DNA from: Nostoc sp. UHCC 0702
GTDB lineage: Bacteria; Cyanobacteriota; Cyanobacteriia; Cyanobacteriales; Nostocaceae
Length of the DNA stretch: 64,000 bases
Assembly: GCA_017164015.1 (NCBI GenBank)
Contig: CP071065.1
Coordinates: forward strand, 3,314,501 to 3,378,500
Direction: 5' to 3'
A program made the position numbers and the translations under genes. This document shows positions 8,523-19,200 of the stretch, piece by piece (the first letter of the stretch is position 1; each line of letters opens with the position of its first letter). Below the pieces are notes generated by a model. It had not been told where the DNA came from and made no database searches. It saw only the letters and a program-made list of their open reading frames with translations.

Positions 8523-10115
8523 ATGCAGAAGTTCAACTTCGAGGGCTTGCTATCAAGTCAGTTGAGACGGCGACAAGTTTTGATTGGGGTTGGTAGTATA
8601 ACTGGTTTAGCGATCGCCAATCAATTCTCTCATAGAGTTCTCGCCCAGCCAAAATTCTCTAATTATCCCTTTAGCTTGGGTGTGGCTTCTGGCGAACCAC
8701 TTCCAGATAATGTAGTCTTGTGGACACGTCTAGCACCCGATCCGCTCAATGGTGGCGGGATGCCAAAATATAAGATACCAGTGCAGTGGGAGATTGCTAG
8801 CGACGAAAAAATGCGGCAAGTTGTCCGCAGTGGGGAAAAGATGGCTATTCCAGAATTTGGACACTCTGTCCATGTGGAAGTGCAAGGGCTAAAACCTGCC
8901 CGGTGGTACTGGTATCGCTTCAAAGTAGGTAATGAAGTTAGTCCTATTGGGCGAACTCGCACCGCTCCTAATCCCCGCGATCGCGTTAATAGTTTTCGCT
9001 TTGCCTTCGCTTCCTGTCAAAATTGGGAGCCGGGATACTTCGCAGCCTATAAACATATGGCTCAAGAAGATCTCAACTTAGTTATTCATCTGGGTGACTA
9101 TATCTACGAGGGAGCGCCTAGACAGGATGCACTGCGAAGCCATGAAGGTGATAGTGAACCAGTAACTCTAGAGGAGTATCGCAATCGCCACGCCCAATAC
9201 AAGACTGACCCCAACCTACAAGCTACCCATGCTGCATTTCCTTGGCTAGTCACTTGGGACGACCACGAAGTTGACAATAACTGGGCAGACGAAATTCCTC
9301 AAGACCCAGACCAACAATCACCATCACCTTTCCTAGCTCGTCGTGCTGCTGCTTTTCAAGCATACTACGAACACATGCCACTGCGGAACTTTTCAAAACC
9401 TAGAGGCATTGATATGCAGTTGTATCGACGTTTAAGCTTCGGTAACTTAGTTGAGTTTAACGTTCTAGATACGCGCCAGTACCGTACCAACCAACCTTGC
9501 AATGATCAGATTGAGCCACGCTGCCTTGAAGCTTTTAATGAAAATGCCACTCTACTCGGTACTCAACAAGAGCGGTGGCTTTTCCGTAATTTAAATGGCT
9601 CTCAAGCACGCTGGAACGTTCTGGCTCAACAAATTGTTTTTACTCAGCATGACTGGACGGCTGGTTCTGAGACTGCTTTTAATATGGATGCTTGGGACGG
9701 CTATGTAGCTGCCCGCAACCGTATTCTTAACTTCCTCGCTCAACGTCAGCCAGCGAACCCAGTTGTAATTAGTGGTGATGTCCACTCTAGTTGGGTAAGT
9801 GACCTGAAAGCTGACTACAATAAGCCTAATTCTGCCACAGTAGGTACTGAGTTCGTCGGCACATCGATCACCTCAGGCTTTAGTGCTAGCGATCGCATTG
9901 AGAAGGCTCTACCAGAAAGTCCGTGGATCAAGTACTTCAACGGTAGACAGCGTGGTTATGTTGTTTGTGACCTCAATCATCAGCGCTGGCGTACTGACTA
10001 TCGGCTATTGCCTCCATCTCCAGAGAGTGGAGCTACTGTGTCTGATCCCAATGCCCCAATCACCACAACAGCCTCTTTCGAGTTGCCGAATCAAGGGGTA
10101 GTAAAGCGCGTCTAG
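8523..10115 (+). CDS. phoD: Alkaline phosphatase D (PhoD family), Tat-exported
   Basis: Metal-dependent phosphodiesterase/phosphomonoesterase acting outside the cytoplasm in phosphate scavenging. 530 aa. The N-terminus has a twin-arginine signal (RRRQVLIGVGSITGLAIANQF, cleavage likely near VLAQ/PK). Then an Ig-like N-domain (FSLGVASGEPLPDNVVLWTRLAP) and the PhoD phosphatase domain: RFAFASCQNWEPGYFAAYKHM, HLGDYIYEG, TWDDHEVDNNWA, and VISGDVHSSWVSDL, which hold the metal ligands. Complete with no visible defects. It stands alone, preceded by a MITE and followed by another repeat. Confidence 0.95.
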   Translation: MQKFNFEGLLSSQLRRRQVLIGVGSITGLAIANQFSHRVLAQPKFSNYPFSLGVASGEPLPDNVVLWTRLAPDPLNGGGMPKYKIPVQWEIASDEKMRQVVRSGEKMAIPEFGHSVHVEVQGLKPARWYWYRFKVGNEVSPIGRTRTAPNPRDRVNSFRFAFASCQNWEPGYFAAYKHMAQEDLNLVIHLGDYIYEGAPRQDALRSHEGDSEPVTLEEYRNRHAQYKTDPNLQATHAAFPWLVTWDDHEVDNNWADEIPQDPDQQSPSPFLARRAAAFQAYYEHMPLRNFSKPRGIDMQLYRRLSFGNLVEFNVLDTRQYRTNQPCNDQIEPRCLEAFNENATLLGTQQERWLFRNLNGSQARWNVLAQQIVFTQHDWTAGSETAFNMDAWDGYVAARNRILNFLAQRQPANPVVISGDVHSSWVSDLKADYNKPNSATVGTEFVGTSITSGFSASDRIEKALPESPWIKYFNGRQRGYVVCDLNHQRWRTDYRLLPPSPESGATVSDPNAPITTTASFELPNQGVVKRV

Positions 10116-10130
10116 TGGTAGTCAGATACC

Positions 10131-10283
10131 TGATATCAAGTTCGGCTAATTACTTACGATCTAGTCGGTTTGCTTGGTAATAGGTAATGGGTAATGGGTA
10201 ATAGGTAATACTCAAAACCAATTACCAATTCCCAATTACCGACCTCCACAGATATCATAAGTGTTTAAACGGACATGATATGA
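10131..10283. mobile_element. Dispersed repeat/MITE-like element, family 2, copy A
   Basis: Begins TGATATCAAGTTCGGCTAAT and ends GGACATGATATGA, imperfect inverted ends. A nearly identical copy in opposite orientation lies at 41361-41527. The core consists of heptamers (GGTAATG/GGTAATA and CCAATTA). Lies just after phoD. Confidence 0.8.
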
Positions 10284-10525
10284 CTTATTGAACAAGCCGG
10301 GTATCTCACAGCCCTAAGAGTTCAGAACCGTAATTCTTTAATGTTGACTGTGAACAGTAGGATATTTTTGAAAATGGAAGTGCCTGAAGACGGCTAATAT
10401 TATTTTAGATATGGGATTGGAAATCGCCTTTTTTGTGTGAGTTTTCACCAATCCATCTATTGCAATCATTTTTCAAATTGGTATAACTATATAGCATTTC
10501 CTAGTAAGCGCCAAGTATATCTAAT

Positions 10526-10595
10526 AACCTCACCCCCAACCCCTCTCCTTACCAAGGAGAGGGGAGATAAAGCACAGCTTTATTGGGGTGAGGTT
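10526..10595. repeat. Nested palindromic repeat (AACCTCACCCC...GGGGTGAGGTT)
   Basis: Outer arms AACCTCACCCC/GGGGTGAGGTT with an inner hairpin CCCCTCTCCTTACCAAGGAGAGGGG. Related sequences lie near 11977-12013, 16121-16196 and 42880-42988. The right part overlaps the 3' end of coaR and supplies its last codons and stop. It could also act as a terminator. Confidence 0.85.
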
Positions 10596-11734
10596 AAGGT
10601 GTACCTCAGTTGCTTAGGAAAGGCTATATTGTCTTTGAGATAACAATGACAATGTGGCTTCTCAATCAATGACTCAACTAAGGCATTCAGGGAAGTAGCA
10701 GCTAATAAACCACCTCCTAATGTACCTTCAATTGTGATAAACGGTGTTTTTTGTTGCATGAGTTGTCGCTTGGCTGCTGGTGCATGGCTAAAGCCAATGG
10801 GCATTGCAATCACTAATGCAGGCTGAATTTCTTGTTTATTTATGGCTGTACAAGCTGACAGCAGCACTGAGGGTGCATAACCAACCACCAACACACAACC
10901 TTTGGTGAGTTGCTGCAATTTTGAGTGCCATTTGTGACTATGCCAAAATTCCTGTTCTGCTTCCGTGGCTGTGGTGACGTGGGGATTATCAATTAAAGTT
11001 GTGACTCGACAGCCTAAGTGAGCTAATCTAGTTTGATCCAAGGCAGCGGCAACTGTGGGGATATCTACAAAAATATCACACCCTGACTTGAGAGCTTCCC
11101 GACTGGCTGCGATCGCATCTCTACTCAATCTGACAAAGGACGCCAAGCTAACATCACCACAAGCTAAAACCAATTGAGAAATCAGATGTTGTTCAATTTC
11201 GGAACGTTCAGATAAATCAGGTAACAAGTGTTGTAACGATTCAATAAAAGCTTCTGAATGTGTATGAACTTGTGCATCTAAGCCACTCCAAAGTTTTTCT
11301 AGTCCTCCCAATCCGGCTTGGGTTTCAACTTCTAGTAACTTGAGTTGTGCCAGCACTTCAGCCTGCATAATTTGACAATGGCGATCGCGTCCTAATAATC
11401 CTTCGAGTGCTGATGCTGTTTGCCGTAGTTGGCAAATTTGCTGCATCACAGCCCGATATTGCTGCTGAAGTTGTGCTGTCAAGGTTGTAGTGTCTGCTTC
11501 TGGTTCCGCCTCTAAAATCTGGCGGATGTGGTTGAGTTGGAACCCTTGCTGTTTGAGTGCTACAATCCGTTGCAACCTGATCACATCTTTTTGGGTGTAA
11601 AGGCGGTAATTGCTTTGCGATCGCACTGGTTGCGGTAACAGCCCCAATTGATGATAATGTCGCACCATGCGCGGAGTAATGCCACCACCAACTGCATCAG
11701 TAAATTCTTTAATAGTTAAGCAACTAGCATTCAT
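10580..11734 (-). CDS. coaR: CoaR, cobalt-responsive MerR-family regulator with a precorrin-isomerase-like domain
   Basis: 384 aa. The N-terminus is a MerR helix-turn-helix (ITPRMVRHYHQLGLLPQPVRSQSNYRLYTQKDVIRLQRI, about 18-58) with a coiled-coil dimer helix. The C-terminal half (about 175-355) is a precorrin-8X methylmutase (CobH/CbiC)-like domain (FVDIPTVAAALDQTRL; VVGYAPSVLLSACTAI; PALVIAMPIGFSHAPAAKRQL; GTLGGGLLAATSLNALV). Near the end lies a Cys-His-Cys triplet (residues 362-364), the motif that takes part in cobalt sensing in Synechocystis CoaR. Known target: coaT, here about 8 kb away in divergent orientation (19890). The last residues (TLTSPQ) and the stop come from a palindromic repeat. 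Confidence 0.93.
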   Translation of the reverse strand: MNASCLTIKEFTDAVGGGITPRMVRHYHQLGLLPQPVRSQSNYRLYTQKDVIRLQRIVALKQQGFQLNHIRQILEAEPEADTTTLTAQLQQQYRAVMQQICQLRQTASALEGLLGRDRHCQIMQAEVLAQLKLLEVETQAGLGGLEKLWSGLDAQVHTHSEAFIESLQHLLPDLSERSEIEQHLISQLVLACGDVSLASFVRLSRDAIAASREALKSGCDIFVDIPTVAAALDQTRLAHLGCRVTTLIDNPHVTTATEAEQEFWHSHKWHSKLQQLTKGCVLVVGYAPSVLLSACTAINKQEIQPALVIAMPIGFSHAPAAKRQLMQQKTPFITIEGTLGGGLLAATSLNALVESLIEKPHCHCYLKDNIAFPKQLRYTLTSPQ

Positions 11735-12324
11735 AATTTATTATTTCAAACTTTTGATATATTCCTTACTCAAATTGATAATCTATAAGTAATTTTTCTT
11801 CTAATCTCCTAAAAGGATAACAATTATTTAAGCTTACTGGCTAACTGGATTTCCCTAAAAAACCATTCTACGTTTTTTTCCTCAGTATAAATTCTGAGGC
11901 AGTCTTAGGTGGCTTACATTAAATTTGTTAAAGCTTACAGCTATTTTCATTTGAATAGAATACAACGCCCGTCTCCGACTCCCCTTTCCTTACTAAGGAG
12001 AGGGGGTGAGGTTTATTTATCTGAAAAGTGCTGTAATAAAGTGAGATTTAATCCCTTTTAAAATACATTTATATCTAGGAAATATGCATAATTTTGCACT
12101 TAGTTAAACCTATTAATAAATTAGCAGGATATCGCTGCTATTCTTTCCATATTTAGGCTAGACATTGCGCTGAAATTTTAAATACATAAGTGCAGCAGAT
12201 TTTTATCTGACTACTGCCGAATTATTGCGCTTTTAATTATTCATGATTCCTGCGTAGTTAAGCTTCGTAGGGAGAATTTATTGCGCCTTTTAGGGGAAAC
12301 ATACTACTGTAACAGGGTATACAC
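11735..12324. other. Intergenic region between coaR and the defence island
   Basis: Low-complexity AT-rich DNA without a supported gene. At about 11977-12013 there is a palindromic repeat (CCCCTTTCCTTACTAAGGAGAGGGGG then TGAGGTTT) of the same kind as at 10526. No second MerR-like operator is visible next to coaR. Confidence 0.5.
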
Positions 12325-15300
12325 ATGGTAGCCACATTAGAACTGCAAGAGTTAATTCAACACTCGCTCCAAAATTTAAAAAATCTTGACGTACTGAAAA
12401 GATTATTTTGGAATCAATTGAATTATGAACGAGAAAATAAAGAACTTTCTCGTCGTCAATTGAGTGATGCAGTTACTCATGAAGTTGAAGGCGAACCTTT
12501 ATTGTTAGCTTCTGGAGGAACTAATAAAGCATTTCATATAATTTACACTCGTCTCAATTCAGAAAATTTATCCAGACAAGGCGAAAGAGTAGTTGTAAAT
12601 CATCTTTGGCAAGAACATCCCTACGCTTTATTTGTATTTTCCAATAAGTCACAATCGCACTGGCACTTTCTGAATGTCAAGTACGACAGTTCACCTCAAA
12701 AACGAAGATTATTCCGCCGCATTACCGTTGGAGAAGGGGAACAATTACGCACCGCAACAGAAAGAATTAGTCTGTTGGATTTAGAAAGCATTCCAGATGC
12801 ATCACCTTTAGATATTCAAACACGTCATGATGAAGCGTTTGATGTTGAAGCTGTCACTCAGGAATTTTTCAGAGAGTATCGTAAAACTTTTGAGAAAGTA
12901 GAAAGTTTAATTAAATGGGCAACCGATTCAGAAGGTAAACGGTTATTCACTCAAAAGCTGTTTAACCGTTTGATGTTTATTGCTTTTATTGAGAAAAAAG
13001 GTTGGTTGAAATTCCAAACAAGAACTGATTATTTATCAGCTTTGTGGGAATCTTACCAGGATAAAGACGGAGTATCAGACAAAAATTTTTATAGAGATAG
13101 ACTTTCTCACCTCTTCTTTTCAGGACTAAATAGCCCTCAAGAATACGACATTGCTGGAATTAATAATGGTGGGTTTCTTAAAAAATTAATCGGCACAGTA
13201 CCTTACCTCAATGGTGGTCTTTTTGAACAAGGTGAAGATGATCAAAACCCTCAAATTATCATCCCAGATGATTGTATAGATACTATTCTACATGACTTAT
13301 TCCAACGCTTTGCTTTCACTGTTACTGAGAGTACCCCGCTTGATGTTGAGGTGGCGGTAGACCCAGAAATTTTGGGCAAGGTGTTCGAGGAACTCGTCAC
13401 AGGTAGGCATGAATCTGGAAGTTATTATACTCCCAAGCCGATTGTTTCTTTTATGTGTCGTGAGGCTTTAAAAGGGTATTTAAAAACCCAATTTGCAAAC
13501 GAATCACATGATGCATTAGCAGAATTTATTGATGAATATAATCCCGATTATCTGATTAATCCAGAAGCAATACTAGAAGCTTTACGGAAAGTTAGGTGCT
13601 GTGATTTGGCTGCGGGAAGTGGAGCTTATTTATTAGGGATGCTCCACGAATTATTATATTTACGTCAGTATTTATTTAAAAATAAAGGGTTAGATTCAAA
13701 TACTGTTTATCAACGTAAGTTAGAAATTATCGAAAATAACATTTACGGCATTGATAAAGATGTATTTGCAGTCAATATTGCGCGGTTAAGGTTATGGCTT
13801 TCGCTTGCTGTTGAGTATCAAGGTGAAAAGCCGAAGCCACTACCAAACCTGAAATATAAAATTGAAGTGGGAGATAGCCTAATTGCTCCGAGTCCTGCGG
13901 CTACAGGAATGATTAGGAGTGAATTAATCAGCCAATATAGGCAAAAGAAAGCTGAATATATGCGAACCCATGAAGGTGGGAAGAAGCGGAAGTTAGAGGA
14001 GGAAATTAATGAGTTAAAAACTCAAATTAGGCTAATAACTAATGGTAGTGCTAAAGCACCAGAAGGTTTTGATTGGGCTGTAGAGTTTGCAGAAGTTTTT
14101 GCTGATGGTGGGTTTGATATTCAAGTGGCGAATCCTCCGTATGTAAGACAGGAATTAATTAAAGATTTAAAGCCGACATTACAAAAAATTTATCCTGCGA
14201 CTTATAACGGAACATCTGATTTATATTGTTTTTTTTATGCTCGTGCTTTGCAGTTGTTGAAACCGGGGGGAATGTTGGCGTTTATTTCTCCTAATAAATG
14301 GTTTCGTGCTAAGTATGGCGAGAAATTACGAAAGCATATTGCTGATAATTGCCAAGTTCACAGTATTACAGATTTTGGTGATTTACCTGTTTTCAAAAGT
14401 GCAACTACATATCCAATGATTTTTATTGGACAGAATGAAGTAGCTAATAAATCAACTATTTTCACACAAATTAAATCTTTACAATCTCCCTATCCCGATG
14501 TTTTAGCAATCATTAGAGAACAAGGGCAAAAATTACCACGTACAGCAATAAATAGCTCAAACTGGACTTTAACTGATACCTCTTATGCAAATCGTCTAAA
14601 AAAGATGGAAGAAGCTGGTATTTCATTGGGAGAATATGTCAATGGGAAGATTTATCGTGGTGTACTAACTGGTTTAAATAAAGCTTTTGTAATTGATGGC
14701 AAAATAAGGCAAGAACTAATTACTCAAGACCCTAAAAGTCATGAAATTATCAAACCTCTCATAGAAGGAAAAGATATTCGTAAATGGTGGATTGACTATC
14801 AAGATAGATGGTTGATATTTACAAGGCGCGGTATAGATATAGATACTTATCCTGTAATAAAAGCTCATTTGAGGAATTGGCGTACTGAATTAGAGCCTAA
14901 ACCTCATAATTATCATTTAAGTGAAAAGTGGTTAGGTCGTAAATCGGGTTCATACAAATGGTATGAAATCCAAGATAATGTTGCCTATTACTCAGAATTT
15001 TATCAGCCTAAAATTGTTTATCAAGAAATAGCAACTTATCAATCTTTTGCGTTTGACCAAAAAGGAACTCATGTTAATAATAAAGTATTTATTATTCCTA
15101 CAGATGATTTGTACTTGTTTGGAGTTTTTAATTCTCATTTAGCATGGGAGTATTTGCAAAATACCTGCTCAAAATTATCTGGTGGTGCTTTAGCAATGCA
15201 AACACCTTACGTAACTAAACTTCCGATCCCCAACGCTTCTACTACAGATCGCGCAGCAATATCGAAACTAGTCCAAAAATGCCTAGATGCAAAAGGTGTT

Positions 15301-15360
15301 AACTGTGAAGTCTGGGAGAAAGAAATAAGCGATCGCGTCGCCGCCCTCTATGGACTGTAG
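12325..15360 (+). CDS. Eco57I-like adenine-specific DNA methyltransferase (type IIG-like R-M/defence protein)
   Basis: 1011 aa. Gamma-class N6-adenine methylase core: ESGSYYTPKPIVSFM (about residue 362), the AdoMet motif I CDLAAGSGAYLLG (about 425) and the catalytic NPPY in VANPPYVRQEL (about 601), followed by a FISPNKWFRAKYGEKLR segment and a target-recognition-like C-terminal half. The N-terminal 330 aa may be a nuclease or interaction domain, but I do not see an unambiguous PD-(D/E)xK motif. Followed by a toxin-antitoxin pair and a PLD/helicase on the same strand, so it probably marks or recognises self DNA within a defence island inserted between coaR and coaT. Confidence 0.88.
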   Translation: MVATLELQELIQHSLQNLKNLDVLKRLFWNQLNYERENKELSRRQLSDAVTHEVEGEPLLLASGGTNKAFHIIYTRLNSENLSRQGERVVVNHLWQEHPYALFVFSNKSQSHWHFLNVKYDSSPQKRRLFRRITVGEGEQLRTATERISLLDLESIPDASPLDIQTRHDEAFDVEAVTQEFFREYRKTFEKVESLIKWATDSEGKRLFTQKLFNRLMFIAFIEKKGWLKFQTRTDYLSALWESYQDKDGVSDKNFYRDRLSHLFFSGLNSPQEYDIAGINNGGFLKKLIGTVPYLNGGLFEQGEDDQNPQIIIPDDCIDTILHDLFQRFAFTVTESTPLDVEVAVDPEILGKVFEELVTGRHESGSYYTPKPIVSFMCREALKGYLKTQFANESHDALAEFIDEYNPDYLINPEAILEALRKVRCCDLAAGSGAYLLGMLHELLYLRQYLFKNKGLDSNTVYQRKLEIIENNIYGIDKDVFAVNIARLRLWLSLAVEYQGEKPKPLPNLKYKIEVGDSLIAPSPAATGMIRSELISQYRQKKAEYMRTHEGGKKRKLEEEINELKTQIRLITNGSAKAPEGFDWAVEFAEVFADGGFDIQVANPPYVRQELIKDLKPTLQKIYPATYNGTSDLYCFFYARALQLLKPGGMLAFISPNKWFRAKYGEKLRKHIADNCQVHSITDFGDLPVFKSATTYPMIFIGQNEVANKSTIFTQIKSLQSPYPDVLAIIREQGQKLPRTAINSSNWTLTDTSYANRLKKMEEAGISLGEYVNGKIYRGVLTGLNKAFVIDGKIRQELITQDPKSHEIIKPLIEGKDIRKWWIDYQDRWLIFTRRGIDIDTYPVIKAHLRNWRTELEPKPHNYHLSEKWLGRKSGSYKWYEIQDNVAYYSEFYQPKIVYQEIATYQSFAFDQKGTHVNNKVFIIPTDDLYLFGVFNSHLAWEYLQNTCSKLSGGALAMQTPYVTKLPIPNASTTDRAAISKLVQKCLDAKGVNCEVWEKEISDRVAALYGL

Positions 15361-15418
15361 GACAATAGAGAAAAGAACAATCTCGCCTATAGTATTAAGA
15401 AATGTTGAGGGAAAAGCC

Positions 15419-15658
15419 ATGCAATCAGCTTTACGTATCACAACCAAAGTTTTACCAGGAAACAAAATAGAAATTGAAATCCCCGAAGCTGAAATAGGCG
15501 ACAGTGTAGACGTATTCGTAATATTACCAGAGAAAGTAGCAACCAAAAAGCGTTCAGTAGTGGAAATACTTGAAGAAGTTCACGCTAAACGTCCTCCGAA
15601 AAGTGCTGAAGAAATAGACAGGCTTCTGCGCGAGGAACGGGAATCATGGGACAGCTAG
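15419..15658 (+). CDS. VapB-like antitoxin of a PIN toxin pair
   Basis: 79 aa, started at the ATG (MQSALRITTKVLPGNKIEIEIPE) preceded by GAGGG; longer in-frame starts overlap the end of the methylase gene. The N-terminal half looks like an antitoxin strand-rich domain (KIEIEIPEAEIGDSVDVFVILPE) and the C-terminal half is charged and helical (KRSVVEILEEVHAKRPPKSAEEIDRLLREERESWDS), the typical toxin-binding tail. Its end overlaps the PIN gene start by 13 bases, a classic coupled arrangement. Confidence 0.8.
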   Translation: MQSALRITTKVLPGNKIEIEIPEAEIGDSVDVFVILPEKVATKKRSVVEILEEVHAKRPPKSAEEIDRLLREERESWDS

Positions 15659-16083
15659 TACTTCCGTCTCATAGTCTCGTATATATAGATACACCTGTAG
15701 CTATCTATAGCGTTGAGTGGAATCTTAATTATTTCTCGCTTTTGCAACCATTATGGTTAAAACTTCAAGCAGGAGAAATCGAAGTGGTCAGCAGTGAATT
15801 AATTTTAATGAAAACTTTGGTACTTCCTTTAAAAAATGCTGATACATTTCTGCTTGATGCTTACGAGCAATTGTTATTAAATGGAGGAATACAATTAATT
15901 CCTATAACTCAATCAATACTGCGACAAGCTGCTAATTTTCGGGCTACAAGTAACCTCAAAACACCCGATGCTATTCATGCTGCTACAGCTTTATCTGTTA
16001 GTTGTAACCAATTTATCACCAACGATAAAGGCTTTCATAATGTTCCTGGTTTATCTGTTGTTATCCTCAGTGAAGTTTTATAG
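15646..16083 (+). CDS. PIN-domain ribonuclease toxin (VapC-like)
   Basis: 145 aa. The PIN acidic residues are in place: VYIDTPVAIYSVEWN, VVSSELILMKTLV, LKTPDAIHAATALSV and FITNDKGF, consistent with a metal-dependent RNase. Translationally coupled to the upstream antitoxin. Such pairs are often carried within defence islands and may help keep the island in the genome; nothing in the sequence links it mechanistically to the methylase or helicase on either side. Confidence 0.9.
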   Translation: MGQLVLPSHSLVYIDTPVAIYSVEWNLNYFSLLQPLWLKLQAGEIEVVSSELILMKTLVLPLKNADTFLLDAYEQLLLNGGIQLIPITQSILRQAANFRATSNLKTPDAIHAATALSVSCNQFITNDKGFHNVPGLSVVILSEVL

Positions 16084-16120
16084 CCATTTTCAATCTAGTG
16101 AGGTACAGATATGCAAATAG

Positions 16121-16196
16121 ACCTAACCCCCTAACCCCCTTCCCGAAGCGGGAAGGGGGAACAATTCAAACCCTCTCTCCTAAAAGGAGAGAGGTT
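16121..16196. repeat. Palindromic repeats between the PIN toxin and helicase genes
   Basis: Two hairpins: CCCCCTTCCCGAAGCGGGAAGGGGG (about 16136-16160) and CCTCTCTCCTAAAAGGAGAGAGG (about 16172-16194). They belong to the same general class as the 10526 repeat and separate the helicase from the upstream genes, possibly as a terminator. Confidence 0.8.
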
Positions 16197-16256
16197 TACC
16201 AGAGAGGTCAAAATTGTACTTCACGCTTACCGAAAACCGCTTTCGCATCTTGAACA

Positions 16257-19200
16257 ATGCCTAACCACGATATTATAGACAACCGCAATCAAAAATTAGT
16301 AGACCAAATTAAACGCATTCTCGACTCAACGGAAGCAGCACATTTTGCGGTAGGTTATTTCTTCCTTTCTGGCTTCACTGCTATTGCAGAACGCCTCGCC
16401 AATATTAAAGAATTACGTTTGCTAATTGGCAATACTAGCAACCGCGAAACCATCGAAGAAATCGCCCAAGGATACCGAAGATTAGAATTGATTGAAGATA
16501 AAATCGAAGCACAAAAATATCCGAAGCGTAGTGAAGAAAAGCGGATGGCGAATGAAACAGCAGCCAATATCCGTTCTAGTATTGAATTAATGGATCAAAC
16601 AGATGAAGCCGAGACGCTGGTTAAAAACCTAGTGCAAATGATAGAAGAAAAACGGCTTCATGTCCGCGTTTATACAAAAGGAACTTTACACGCCAAAGCC
16701 TATATTTTTGATTACGGTACTGTTTATGATCATAAAGGTAGAGCTTTAGAGCGTCAAGAAAAAGGGATTGCTATTGTAGGTTCATCCAATCTTACCCTTT
16801 CGGGTATTACCCATAATACCGAACTTAATGTAACCATCCACGGAAACGATAACCATACAGAATTAACTCATTGGTTTGATGAATTGTGGAATGAAGCAGA
16901 AGATTTTAATGAAGTATTAATGAGAGAGATGAAACAATCTTGGGCGGGTTCTATAGTCCGTCCCTATGATGTTTACTATAAAACTCTCTACGCTTTAGTC
17001 AAAGATAGATTAGAAGATACTGCACCAAAAGATTTAATTATAGAAGATGAAATTAGTAAACAATTAGCAGATTTTCAAAAAGTAGCTGTTAATAATGCCG
17101 TCCAAAATATCAGAGATTATGGTGGGGCTTTTGTTTCTGATGTAGTAGGGTTAGGAAAGAGTTTTATTGGCGCTGCAATTATTAAAAGATTTGAACAAGT
17201 AGAACGCGCACGTCCTTTAATTATTTGCCCTGCACCGCTAATAGAAATGTGGGATAGATATAATGAAGTTTATCAGTTAAATGCTCGTGTCCTTTCAATG
17301 GGAATGTTGAAAGAAGATGATGGAGACGTGAAAGCATTATTAAATGACTTTAGATTTAAAGATAGAGATTTTGTACTTATAGACGAAAGTCATAACCTGC
17401 GAAATAATAATACTCAAAGATATAAAGTCGTAGAAGCATTTTTAGGTGCAGCTAAACGTTGTTGCTTTTTGACAGCTACTCCTCGAAATAAGAGTGCTTG
17501 GGATATTTATTACCAGTTAAAATTATTTCATCAAGATGATAAAACTGATTTACCAATAGACCCACCTAATTTAAAAGAATACTTTCAATTAGTAGAAAAG
17601 GGTGCGAAAAAATTACCAGAGTTACTTTCTCATATCCTTATCCGCCGTACACGCAACCACATCTTACGTTTTTACGGTTTTGATTCAAAAACTCATCAAC
17701 AAGTTGACCCAGCTAACTTTAGAGAGTACCTAGACGGAACCCGACGCGCTTATGTCATCGTTGGTGGTAAACATCGGTTTTTCCCCAAACGCGAACTAGA
17801 AACCATTGAATACAGCATTGAGGACACATACCAAGGACTGTATCAGGATTTACGGCAATACATAGGTAAGTCCCGCAAGCGTCAACTGGTTAAACCACCC
17901 ACAAACGAACTTAGCTATGCACGTTATGGGCTGTGGAATTATGTTTTAAAAGACAAACAAAAGCAAGAACCTTATAACACTTTGCAACGTGCAGGTGCTA
18001 ACCTCCGGGGTTTGATGCGGGTATTATTATTTAAGCGTTTTGAATCGAGTGTTTACGCTTTCCAAGAAACTATCAAAAAATTATTGATAGTGCATGAAAG
18101 ATTTTTAAAAGCACTATCTCAAGGATTTGTACCCGCCGGAGAAGAAGCCCAAACTCTGCTATCAGAAGATTATAATCAAGCAGAAGAACAAGATTTTATG
18201 GACGCATTAAAACAGGTATCTAATAAATATGATCTATCGGATTTTGATGCAAAAAGATTACAACAGCATATCGAGCATGATATTAAAATATTGAAAAATA
18301 TTTTGGATTTAGTAGAACCAATTAGCCCTGATAAAGATACTAAATTACAGACTTTAATCAAATGGTTACATAAACCCAATCTTAGGGACAAAAAACGTCT
18401 AATTTTTACCCAATATGCTGACACAGCTAAGTATTTATCTGATAATTTAAACCCAGATGGTCAGCGCGATGATATTGATGTAATTTATAGTGGTAACAGC
18501 AAAAATAAAGCACGGGTAGTAGGAAGGTTTGCCCCTAACGCCAATAAGGAATATAAATTTAAACCCGGAGAATCAGAACTTAATACCTTGATTGCTACCG
18601 ATGTATTAGCAGAAGGTTTAAACCTGCAAGATGGTGATTTAATCATTAATTATGATTTGCATTGGAACCCAGTCAAGCTTATTCAACGTTTTGGTCGTAT
18701 TGACCGTATTGGCAGTGATAAAGATGTCATCTATGGATACAACTTTTTACCAGAACTAGGCATTGAGCGCAATTTAGGTTTGAAACAAAAACTTAAAAAC
18801 AGAATACAAGAAATTCACGATACCATAGGTGAAGATGCTGCAATTCTTGATAAAACAGAACAACTCAACGAAGAAGCAATGTATGCCATTTACGAACAAC
18901 AAGGTAAACAGTTGAGTCTATTTGATATTGAGGATGAAGATAATTTTCTAGATTTAAATGAGGCAGAAGAAATTCTCAGAAAATTACAAAAAGAAGACCC
19001 AGGCGAGTTTGAACGCATTGCTAATTTGCCGCATGGTATTCGCACCGCTAAATTTTCCATGCAAAAGGGGACATACATTTTCTGCGAAGCTTCCGACCCC
19101 AATCGACCTGATATCAAAGGCTACCAGCAACTATTTTTATTAGATGACAAAGGAGAAATAATTTCTAGAGATATCCCCCGTATCTTAGGTGCAATTAAAG

